The position numbers and the translations under genes are program-made. This document shows positions 1-6,486 of a stretch of 21,115 nucleotides of DNA, piece after piece (within the stretch, counting starts at the first letter, position 1; each line of letters starts with the position of its first letter). A model generated the notes under the pieces. That model saw nothing but the letters and a program-made list of their open reading frames with translations, was not told the DNA's origin and did not search any database. The DNA lies in contig JADJUS010000006.1 in the NCBI GenBank assembly GCA_016716905.1, forward strand, positions 1 through 21,115, written 5' to 3'. Source of the stretch: Acidobacteriota bacterium. Lineage in GTDB: Bacteria > Acidobacteriota > Vicinamibacteria > Vicinamibacterales > SCN-69-37.

Positions 1-745
1 CGCCACCGCGCATTTTCGAACAGGCCGACCGTCCGGCAGCCGGCGCGAGTGTCTCGCGCAAGCGGCTCATCGCCCTCGCATGCAACTGCGACACGCGCGA
101 CTCCGTTGACGCCAATCTCCTTCCCAATCGCTTCATCGTCGCCTCCTTGAAGTAGTAGAGGCTGACGATGCGGCGCTCGCGAGGGGAGAGCGGCGAGAGC
201 GGCACGCACGGTGGTCGCGGACTTCTTTGTGCCCGAACTGCTGGTCTGGCGCCCGCGGTGAACCCGGCACCATCACAGCGGGAAGGGAGCCCGTGTCCAC
301 GTTGTCGCGGTTCGCGAGCGGCGACGTGGATTCAATCGTGGTGATTCTGAGGATGGTGCGTTCCAGTCGCGACTCGTCGGCGCCGACGCGCTTGGCGAGA
401 TCGGCTATGGAAGGCTCGGCGCCCCAATTCCCTGGCGCAGCGATTCGCGGGCGGCTTCGAGCTCGCGGCGAACTCGACGCACTCCGCGCGGCCAGGCATC
501 CCGGCGCAGGGCATCAATCATGGCGCCGCGAACACGGCGCTCGGCGAACGTCTCAAACTTGATTCCGCGGCTTTCATCAAAGCGATGCGCCGCGTCCATC
601 AACCCCAACACCCCGTCTGCACCAAATCGCTGACAGCGACTGAATTTGGCATGGTGGACGCCAACCGTCGGGCCATCGATTCCACGAATGGCAGTGTGGC
701 GACAACACGGTCGTTCTGGTGATCGGCGAGGGGCGCGCGTTGCAT
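1..745 (-). CDS. fliA: FliA-type flagellar/alternative sigma factor, partial and frameshifted
   Basis: This is a sigma-70 family factor of the FliA/WhiG type, which directs RNA polymerase to late flagellar promoters. ATG at 745-743 follows a strong GGAGGT Shine-Dalgarno (minus strand, 756-751). Region 2 reads LPFVESMARRLAS, then DLVQTG, then GLMDAAHRFDESRGIKF, ETFAERRVRGAMIDALR and DAWPRGVRR. Region 3 reads PSIADLAKRVGADESRLER. Region 4 reads LSPRERRIVSLYYFKEATMK, then ESRVSQLHARAMSRLRETL near positions 40-100. These pieces lie in different frames, so at least four single-base shifts are needed (near 605, 425, 195 and 125). No stop is seen before base 1, so the last residues may lie outside the window. 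The order and spacing of sigma regions are otherwise complete. The gene is either real but badly sequenced or a recent pseudogene; the breaks in neighbouring essential genes favour sequencing error. A sigma-54 promoter lies just upstream. Confidence 0.85.
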
Positions 746-796
746 GTAAAACCTCCGAAATTGAGCCGGCGGTGGTTGCCGGCATGGAGGTGTAGG

Positions 797-811
797 GCAA
801 CAGCGGTGCCA
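797..811 (-). promoter_or_regulatory. Sigma-54 (-24/-12) promoter of fliA
   Basis: The minus strand reads TGGCACCGCTGTTGC, matching the consensus TGGCAC-N5-TTGC exactly, with 10 bases between the invariant GG and GC. Transcription would start near 785, giving a leader of about 40 bases that contains the GGAGGT site before the fliA ATG at 745. An activator of exactly the kind such promoters require is encoded at 1575-2968. Confidence 0.75.
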
Positions 812-900
812 ATTCGTGAGACGAATAAAACACGAATATGGCATATCGCGCGATTCTGCCTATAAGTTGTTTATTTACAGCTATTTAGATTGAAAATGCC

Positions 901-937
901 GTGGTGTGAAGCCGTGTGCAGTGGTGTGCCGAACCAC
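901..937. promoter_or_regulatory. Repeated GTGGTGTG motif, possible activator (enhancer) sites
   Basis: GTGGTGTG occurs at 901-908 and again at 921-928, exactly 20 bases apart (about two helical turns). The second copy is also half of an inverted repeat, GTGGT (921-925) and ACCAC (933-937). The block lies about 90-130 bases upstream of the sigma-54 promoter at 797-811, a usual distance for the upstream sites of NtrC-type activators. It also lies directly behind the stop of the small DHp-like gene (940), so a weak terminator role is an alternative. Function is inferred from position only. Confidence 0.35.
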
Positions 938-939
938 GC

Positions 940-1217
940 TTATTCGGTCAAATTAATGACGCCATCGCCGCCAAGTGTCAATAATTTATCGTCACGCGGG
1001 CGGGAGGGCGGCGCCCGGATGCGCTGGGTAGTTCGAATGGCGTCCACGGTGCTGGCCACGACCTGGCCGGCGCGGGCCCGGTGTGTGTCTTCCAGCAGGC
1101 GGTGTTCGAGCAACTCCGGCGTTCGCCAGGATGATCCCGGAGTTGATTGTTCAGGAGGTGGAACAGTTGATTCAGGTCATTTTGCGTGGGCGCGACCTGC
1201 GGCGTGAGTGCGGTCAT
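940..1217 (-). CDS. Small stand-alone DHp-like (histidine kinase dimerisation) protein, frameshifted
   Basis: ATG at 1217-1215 lies 4 bases after the stop of the upstream helix-turn-helix gene, and TAA is at 942-940. In the starting frame the protein reads NDLNQLFHLLNNQL. Removing one extra C near 1131 and one extra G near 1117 gives a smooth continuation, GIILANAELLEHRLLED, then THRARAGQVVASTVDAIRTT, ending in DDKLLTLGGDGVINLTE, about 91 residues in all. H-x-x-N-N-x-x-G-x-I followed by a hydrophobic helix and NAELL resembles the phospho-accepting helix of NtrB-like and hybrid kinases (HDLNN...ILGNAELL), which would make His20 the candidate phosphorylation site. No ATP-binding domain follows, so it cannot be a full kinase. 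It could be a phosphotransfer or docking protein for a response regulator such as the one at 1575. The family call is by motif resemblance only. Confidence 0.55.
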
Positions 1218-1221
1218 GGTC

Positions 1222-1463
1222 TCAAGCCGACCGGCGCACGGTGGCGTCGTCGCCCTGTTGTTGTGGCGGTGCGGAAACTGAGTCGGCGCGGTCGGGTGCG
1301 ACGCCATCCCGCCAGAGGGTGTCGGTGAAGATGCGCACGGAAACCGCCCGGCGGTTCTCACGTATTGCACCTTTCCACTGGCCATCCAGTTGTAGATGGT
1401 GCGGCGGCTGACGCCGACCACATCACAGGCGCGGGGGATTGAAACGGTGGTGCGTTCAAGCAT
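1222..1463 (-). CDS. Excisionase/MerR-type helix-turn-helix DNA-binding protein (HTH_17-like), frameshifted
   Basis: A short DNA-binding protein of about 80 residues. From ATG 1463-1461 the first frame reads TVSIPRACDVVGVSRRTIYN, then WMASGKVQYVRTAG, a classic winged-helix HTH of the excisionase (HTH_17) type. After one lost base near 1345 it continues SVRIFTDTLWRDG and ends at TGA 1224-1222. The wing (KVQYVRTAG...VRIF) and recognition helix (SRRTIYNWM) are complete. The stop lies 4 bases before the ATG of the DHp-like gene, so the two are co-transcribed. It probably regulates local transcription, perhaps its own divergent promoter region or fliA; no phage integrase is nearby, so a true excisionase role is unlikely. 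An upstream in-frame ATG at 1559-1557 would add about 32 residues of no recognisable character. Confidence 0.75.
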
Positions 1464-1574
1464 ACGTCCGGAACTATCGGCAGGCCTTTCCGAAAACTGT
1501 AGAACCTGTCTCGGAAACGTCGCCGGACGATTGACGCTGCGGGGTCTGGATGTCAACATGTCGTCATCCCTTCA
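1464..1574. promoter_or_regulatory. Divergent intergenic control region with candidate promoters and inverted repeats
   Basis: This region separates the minus-strand HTH gene from the plus-strand response regulator. Plus strand: TTGACG (1531-1536), 17 bases, CAACAT (1554-1559), a weak sigma-70-like promoter leaving only a short leader before ATG 1575. Minus strand: a perfect TTGACA (1556-1551) with a poor -10 (CAATCG) overlapping it face to face. Inverted repeats TTTCCGA (1487-1493)/TCGGAAA (1511-1517) and CGTCCGG (1465-1471)/CCGGACG (1523-1529) could be operators. None of this is tested. Confidence 0.3.
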
Positions 1575-2968
1575 ATGTCTTCTGACACCAGTCCTCGACT
1601 TCACCTCCTGTTGGTTGATGACGAGGAGGCTTTCAGAGATGTAATCGCCGAGCGGCTTGCCGATCACGGGTATCGGGTTGAGCAGGCGGGAGCGGGAGAG
1701 CAGGCGGTGGCCCGCCTCAGCGAGTTTGCGTTCGACATCCTGCTGACCGACTTGCGGCTGCCTGGCGTTGACGGCCGGCAGGTGCTTGACGAGGCGTTTG
1801 CGCGGTATCCCGACATTATTGCGGTGGTGATCACCGGGTTCGGCACGGTGCGCGAGGCTGTGGAAGTGACGCGCCTGGGGGCCGAAGGTTTCATCACCAA
1901 GCCTTTCCAGTTCGAGGAATTGCTGCACGCGTTGTCCACGGCGGTGGAGAAGCGGCGGTTGCGTTCAGAGAACGCGACCTGCGCGAACAACTGCGCGGAC
2001 GGTTTCATCTTGGCGGCATCATCGGCCAGGCTGCTCCCGTGGTGCGCATGCTGGAGCTGATCCAGACCGTTGCGGGCACGTCGAGCACGGTACTGATCAC
2101 TGGCGAGACCGGCACAGGAAAAGAGTTGGCCGCGCGCGCCATTCACGATGCGAGCCCACGACGGCAGCAGCGGTTCATGGCGATCAACTGCAGCGCCATT
2201 CCCGAAACGCTGCTTGAAGCCGAACTGTTCGGTCATGTGCGTGGCGCGTTTACCGGCGCGGTGGCGAATCGGCAGGGCCGGCTTGAGCAGGCCAATCGGG
2301 GCACGCTGTTCCTGGATGAAGTGGGCACCATGAGCCTGCCGCTGCAGGTGAAGTTGCTGCGGACGATTCAGTCGCGCGAGTTTGAACGTGTTGGCGAATC
2401 GCAGTCGATCAAAGTGGACGTGCGCATCATTGCCGCGACGAACTCAGACTTGAAACAGATGGTGGTGGACGGGACGTTTCGAGAGGATCTGCACTACCGG
2501 CTCAACGTGATCCCCGTGCACGTGCCGGCGTTGCGCGACAGACGGTCGGACGTGCCGCTGCTGGCGCAGCACTTTCTGGATCGATTGAGCCAGGAGTCGC
2601 CCGCGCGTGGACGGGTCACGATTGCGCAGGACGCGCAGCAGGCACTGATGGCGTATCACTGGCCGGGCAATGTGCGGCAGCTCGAGAATGTGATGGAGCG
2701 GGCGTTTGCGCTGTCGCCGGGACGCGCACAGCTCGAGTTGGCGGATATGTCTGACGAAATTCTGGCCGTGCCCGCCCAGGTGGCAGCCGAGCCAGAGGCG
2801 CTGCCCACTGACGGTGTTGACTTTGACGCGCTCGTGGCGCAGTTTGAACATGGCCTGATTCGTCGCGCGTTGGAACAGGGTGGCGGCAACAAACGAGTGG
2901 CCGCGGACCTGCTGAAGATTAAACGCACCACCTTGATAGAGAAACTCAAACGCCTGGAGCGTTCCTGA
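1575..2968 (+). CDS. NtrC-family sigma-54-dependent response regulator, one frameshift
   Basis: A three-domain activator of sigma-54 RNA polymerase, about 464 residues. The receiver (residues 8-125) has the acidic pair DD15-16, phospho-acceptor Asp59 (ILLTDLRLPG), Thr87 and Lys109 (ITKPF). The AAA+ domain has Walker A GETGTGKE (about 177-184), the sigma-54 contact loop GAFTGA (about 224-229), Walker B GTLFLDEVG (about 243-251) and the GNVRQLENV segment. The C-terminus is a Fis-type HTH ending in KRTTLIEKLKRLERS. One base is missing near 1972: the receiver frame runs to 1971 (RSENA) and the next frame resumes DLREQLRGRFHLGGIIGQ. It is the only bacterial enhancer-binding protein in the window. 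A gene with a sigma-54 promoter (fliA) lies 0.8 kb away, so it may be a FlrC/FleR-like flagellar regulator; that assignment is inference. No full histidine kinase is visible, only the DHp-like mini-protein. Confidence 0.92.
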
Positions 2969-2970
2969 AT

Positions 2971-3845
2971 ATGCCTCCGTCACATTCATTCTGGGTCATT
3001 CTGATCGGCAAGACGCCCACGTCGTTTCGCGCGAAGGAGCGTGAGGATCTGGTGCCCACGCTTCGGCAGCTGCAACGCACACAAACCGACGTCACGCTGC
3101 GTTGGTTTGAGCGCGGGAAGGTGTGGAGTCGCCGGAAGCGGCCATTGGTGCGTCCAAGCTCGCTGAGACCGAGGCGCGAGAAAAGCGCACCAAGGAGTGG
3201 CGGCCCGGCGGCGAGCATCGCGACCCCAGGGCTCGATTTGAAATGACGCGCGATCAGAAACGCGCGAAGTTCAAGCGGGAGCAGTCGGGTGGCGACGGAC
3301 CGAAGTCCGAGTCGCCGTTTGGCCCACGGCCACCGCGTGAGGATCGGGCGCGTCCTGATCGCCCACGCCCGGATCGCCCCACTTCCGATCGCCCGCGTTC
3401 CGATCGGCCATGGTCCGACCGCAAGAAGCCAGACGGGCGCCCGCCGCGGCCGCCGTTTGACCGCGCCAAGCCCGACCGGCCTCGATCAGACCGGCCCTGG
3501 TCAGACCGGCCGAAGTCTGATCGCCCGGGCTCGGATCGGCCGCGGGGCCGCACAGACAGGCCCTGGTCGCCTGGCGGACCACCGCGGCCGCGTGAAGATC
3601 GGCCGCCCGCGCGCAGCCCGTTTCCAGACCGAGGACCACGTCCGCCTCGGCGCGACGACCGCGAGGGCGGTGAGGGAAGACCGCCGCGCAGGGACCGGCC
3701 GACGGGGCCTCCCATGGAGAATCCCTTCGGCGAGCGGCCAAAACGCGATCAAGGTGGGGAACGGCGACGCCCCGACTCGGGTCGACCAGGCCGTCCGCCG
3801 GCCGGTCGCGGCGGCGGCTTCAAGCCACCCAAACGGCGCTCATGA
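2971..3845 (+). CDS. Unrecognised protein with a conserved-looking N-terminus and an arginine-rich disordered tail, one frameshift
   Basis: ATG at 2971 lies 2 bases after the response-regulator stop. The N-terminal part (about 60 residues) reads SFWVILIGKTPTSFRAKERE, then DLVPTLRQLQRTQTDVTLRW and FERGKVW. A missing G near 3123 (TGGAG, probably TGGGAG) shifts to the frame SPEAAIGASKLAETEAREKR, RTKEWRPGGEHRDPRARFEM, and so on to TGA 3843-3845, about 291 residues. From about residue 80 the chain is almost only R, P, D, S, G and K, with ten DRP tripeptides, and would be disordered and strongly charged. I do not recognise the family. RP/RD/RG-rich tails are often RNA- or polyanion-binding, but nothing here proves that. 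The stop overlaps the next start (ATGA), so the gene is in one unit with the activator and the Dabb protein. Confidence 0.7.
3339..3563 (+). repeat. Degenerate 12-15 bp coding repeat (DRP/SDRP units)
   Basis: Degenerate in-frame units such as gaYcggcc/gatcgccc encode PDRP, TSDRP, RSDRP, WSDRP and KSDRP inside the tail of the 2971-3845 protein. The periodicity makes long open frames on both strands, which are shadows and not genes. Confidence 0.7.
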
Positions 3846-4198
3846 TCCTGCACGTCGTGTTCTACCAGCCCAAGGCCTCGGCTTCCGCTGGGGAGTTGGC
3901 GGAGTTGGTGGCCGCCATCGAGCGGGCGAGTCGTCGGATTCCGACCGTCCGCCAGGTCAGAGCCGGAAGAGCCAAGGACTTTGGGTTCGGCTATTCAGAT
4001 AGGTCAGTAGGCCAAAAACTGGGCTATATGGCGGTATTTGAGTTTAGTGACCTTGATGGCCTCAAGGCATATCTCATGCACGATGAGCACACGGAACTCG
4101 CAAAACTCTTCTGGAGTGCTTGTGAAGAGACGATGATTGTGGATGTGGAGGCGGTGGACCCGAAGGTCCATGGGTTGTCTGAATTATTGGTCGAATAA
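3842..4198 (+). CDS. Dabb-family (stress-responsive alpha/beta-barrel) protein
   Basis: A 118-residue protein starting MILHVVFYQPKASAS. It has the typical Dabb layout: a beta strand (ILHVVFYQ), a helix (AGELAELVAAIERASRRI), a central strand pair (KDFGFGYSDRS), the strand YMAVFEFSDLDGLKAYLMHD, and the conserved end helix (HDEHTELAKLFWSACEE) before a last strand (IVDVEAVD). Members form dimeric ferredoxin-like barrels; some are plant stress proteins or polyketide cyclases, but most bacterial ones have no known reaction. ATG overlaps the upstream TGA by 2 bases plus frame (ATGA), so translation is probably coupled. It is intact and ends 4 bases before the converging dusB stop. Its second half is less GC-rich than the surroundings. 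Confidence 0.8.
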   Translation: MILHVVFYQPKASASAGELAELVAAIERASRRIPTVRQVRAGRAKDFGFGYSDRSVGQKLGYMAVFEFSDLDGLKAYLMHDEHTELAKLFWSACEETMIVDVEAVDPKVHGLSELLVE

Positions 4199-4202
4199 GG
4201 TA

Positions 4203-5259
4203 TTAACTGCCAATTAAGACAGTTTCACTTGAAACAAAGAATTTCGTGATGAGGTCCTTGAGTTCAGGAATCGACTTTGCGCTGTTGATTGCCACGCGCA
4301 ACTGAGCTCCTCCGTCAAGGCCTTTGGTGTACCAGGAGCCCAACGCGCGGAGTTTGTTGATGACCCAGCGTTCACGGCCGCGCGCCTCGGGCGGTGGGCC
4401 TTCGACCTGGCCAGGGGCGGTGTGGCGGAAGCCGGTGGCCTCGCTGACCCGCTCATCGATCAGCAAATCCATGTAATCGAGCAGGAATTGCCCGCGGGCC
4501 TCGATCGGAACCGGCCTGGGCACTCGTCCCATCGCAGCATCGGTCGCCTGCTGAAAGATCCAGGGGTTGCGCAGCGCGCCACGACCCACCAGGACGCCCG
4601 CCACGCTCGATTCGCGCAGTCGCGCCACGATCTGGTCTGGTTCAACGCAGTCGCCAGATCCAAACACAGGGATGGAGACGCCTGCCGCCACCTGGGCAAT
4701 CAGGGTCCAGTCGGATTCGCCCGAATACGATTGCGCTGCTGTGCGGCCGTGAACCGCAACAGCCGCCGCGCCGGCATCCTGCGCCATGCGCGCCAGCAGC
4801 GGCGCGTTGATGTCGTGTTCATTCCACCCGGCGCGCATCTTCACCGTGACTGGAATTTTGACGGCCTTCGCCATCGCACTGATGATGCTCGCTGCGTGCG
4901 ACGGTTCGCGCATCAGGCTGCATCCGGCGTGGTGTTTGGCGATCTTCGGCACCGGGCATCCCATGTTGATGTCCACGATGTCGGCGCCCATGCCTTCAAC
5001 GATCTGCGCAGCGTCGGCCATCTTTGATGGATCGCCGCCGAAGATTTGAATGGAGACCGGACGCTCTTCTTCGGTACTCGGCGTACTCAAGTGTGCGGTC
5101 GATGCCGCGCACCAGACCTTCGGAGCTGACCATTTCGGTCACCACGAGGCCGCAGCCACCCTGACGTTTGACCAGGCGCCTGAACGCGGTGTCGGTCATG
5201 CCCGCCATCGGGGCCATTACCACCGGCGAGTGCAGGCTGACGGTGCCGATTCTCGGCAC
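4203..5259 (-). CDS. dusB: tRNA-dihydrouridine synthase (DusB-like), one frameshift
   Basis: An FMN-dependent enzyme that reduces uridine to dihydrouridine in the tRNA D-loop, using NADPH. It starts at GTG 5259-5257, one base after the surA-like stop. The N-terminus reads PRIGTVSLHSPVVMAPMAGM then TDTAFRRLVKRQGGCGLVVT, the FMN-binding start of a TIM barrel. A frameshift near 5087 joins TLEYAEY to TEEERPVSIQIFGGDPSKM. The catalytic cysteine is in DINMGCPVPKIAKHHAGC, at about residue 101 (C100 in E. coli DusB). VTVKMRAGW, VAVHGRTAAQSYSG, VFGSGD and VLVGRGALRNPWIF are FMN/RNA-site motifs of the family. The length, about 352 residues, is slightly above the usual 320-340. It is last in the hldC-mfd-surA-dusB run and converges on the Dabb gene. 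Confidence 0.93.
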
Positions 5260-5260
5260 G

Positions 5261-6357
5261 TCAGTCCACTTTCTTCTGCGATGCGCGGTACTGCTCGTAG
5301 AGCTTCTTCAGGTCTTCGTCTTTCCACTCGATGATGGCCTGTCCGCGCAGGCTCTCGACAAACTTGAGCATCTCCACCTGGCTGCGTTCACCCTGCACCT
5401 TGTCGCCAACCTGGTTACGCACTACCTCGAACGGCTCGACGGTTGATTCGTCTTTCAGTTCGACCTTCAGCAGTTGATAACCCGTCGGTGTGCGGAGGGG
5501 TTCCGCGATCTCTCCGGTCTTCATCGGCCCCAGGAGCTTGCGCGCAACCCTTCGGCCAGCTCATTCAAGTTGAGCGGCCCGATCAATCCGCCGTTGGCCT
5601 TGGATCCCGACTGCGAAAACTCGGTGACGAGCGTCGCGAAGTCTTCGCCCTTGAGCGCACGCTCGCGAGCGGCATTGATCTTTGCAAGCGCGGCTTCGTC
5701 CAGCGCTACATTCACCACCTGCTCGCCCGCGCGAGCTTCGCTCGGCACGAGCACCGAAATCTCACGCACCGTGATCATCGTTGGCTTCATGAACTCGTCG
5801 GGGTGAGCGCGATAGTACTGGCGGGCTTCTTCTTCAGTAATCGCAATGCGCGGCGCCACGTCGCGCGACATCACGCCCTGACTCAGGTATTCCTTCTCAA
5901 GCCGCTTGCGAAGAATCTCCATGGTCATGCCCTGTTGCTGCATGGCCAGCTGGAAGGTCTTGTCGTCGAGCTGATTGTCTTTCTTGATGCCCTCGATGTA
6001 GTCCTTGAACTGGGCGTCACTCAGCCGAAGGCCCAGCTCTCGGCCCCGCTGGATCACGATCAGATAGTCCACAGCGTTGGCGATGATCTCGGGCGTGATC
6101 TTGATCAATTGCTCGCGAAGGGCCGCATCGTTCTGCAGATCCATCGGCGTCAGCTCACGCTGAGCCTGCTCGCGCAGTGCCTCGATCTGCAGTTCTTCGA
6201 GCTCGGTTTTGGTGAAGATGGCCCCGTTGACCTTCACCAGCACCTTCTGCAACACCACGGGCCTGGACTGCACCGCCGGAGCCGGCGCCTGCGCGGCCAG
6301 CACACCCGCCGACGCCACTGCCAGCGCGACCGCGCTCATCACTATTCGCTTCATCAA
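5261..6357 (-). CDS. SurA/PpiC-type periplasmic peptidyl-prolyl isomerase, one frameshift
   Basis: An exported chaperone/foldase for outer-membrane proteins, about 365 residues. The signal peptide is MKRIVMSAVALAVASAGVLA with probable cleavage after AQA. A SurA_N-like helical domain follows, with VLVKVNGAIFTKTELEELQ, ITPEIIANAVDYLIVIQRGR, ELGLRLSDAQFKDYIEGIK, and YYRAHPDEFMKP at its end. The parvulin-type rotamase domain runs from ITVREISVLV through FATLVTEFSQSGSKANGG and LIGPLNLNELAEGLR. One base is lost near 5530, after which it resumes KLLGPMKTGEIAEPLRTP, TGYQLLKVELKDES. One rotamase domain is present, against two in E. coli SurA, so it could also be called PrsA/PpiC-like. Met at 6357 or at 6354 could be the start. 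The stop (5263-5261) is one base from the dusB GTG, which suggests coupling. Confidence 0.88.
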
Positions 6358-6388
6358 AATGCCTGCTTCCTGTCCACTGATCTTATAT

Positions 6389-6463
6389 CGGAGGCCGGGT
6401 CACTCTTCGGAGGCCGGGTCTTTAGACCCGGCGTGCATGCCGGACCTGAAGGTCCGGCCTCCG
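6389..6463. repeat. Cloverleaf-like palindromic repeat (two hairpins inside an outer stem)
   Basis: In the mfd-surA gap, CGGAG (6408-6412) pairs with CTCCG (6459-6463). Inside are two perfect hairpins: GCCGGGTC (6413-6420) with GACCCGGC (6425-6432), loop TTTA, and GCCGGACC (6439-6446) with GGTCCGGC (6451-6458), loop TGAA. The palindrome GCATGC (6435-6440) sits between them. An extra partial copy, CGGAGGCCGGGT, lies at 6389-6400. The region looks like a REP-type intergenic element; it could also act as a partial terminator for mfd or as an mRNA-end stabiliser. Confidence 0.75.
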
Positions 6464-6486
6464 AAACCCAGTCCCGTCGTCAACCC

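Noticed and set aside
914..934. Second sigma-54-like motif (GGCACACCACTGC) on the minus strand
   Set aside because: GG and GC are 9 bases apart instead of 10, and the site lies in the phased repeat, not before a gene start.
890..1644. Plus-strand open frames opposite the HTH and DHp-like genes
   Set aside because: The minus strand carries recognisable helix-turn-helix and HxxNN motifs; the plus-strand translations are low-complexity Arg/Ser/Gly shadows.
1972..2040. Split receiver and AAA+ domains as two separate proteins
   Set aside because: The linker continues smoothly in the shifted frame (DLREQLRGRFHLGGIIGQ), so one missing base explains the break better than a natural split.
3339..3563. 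Possible CRISPR array
   Set aside because: Units are 12-15 bases, degenerate, in frame and without spacers; they encode amino-acid repeats.
3254..4002. Several 150-237-residue frames on both strands over the DRP repeat
   Set aside because: The repeat is periodic in DNA, so all frames stay open. Only the plus-strand frame joins a sensible N-terminus and the ATGA overlap.
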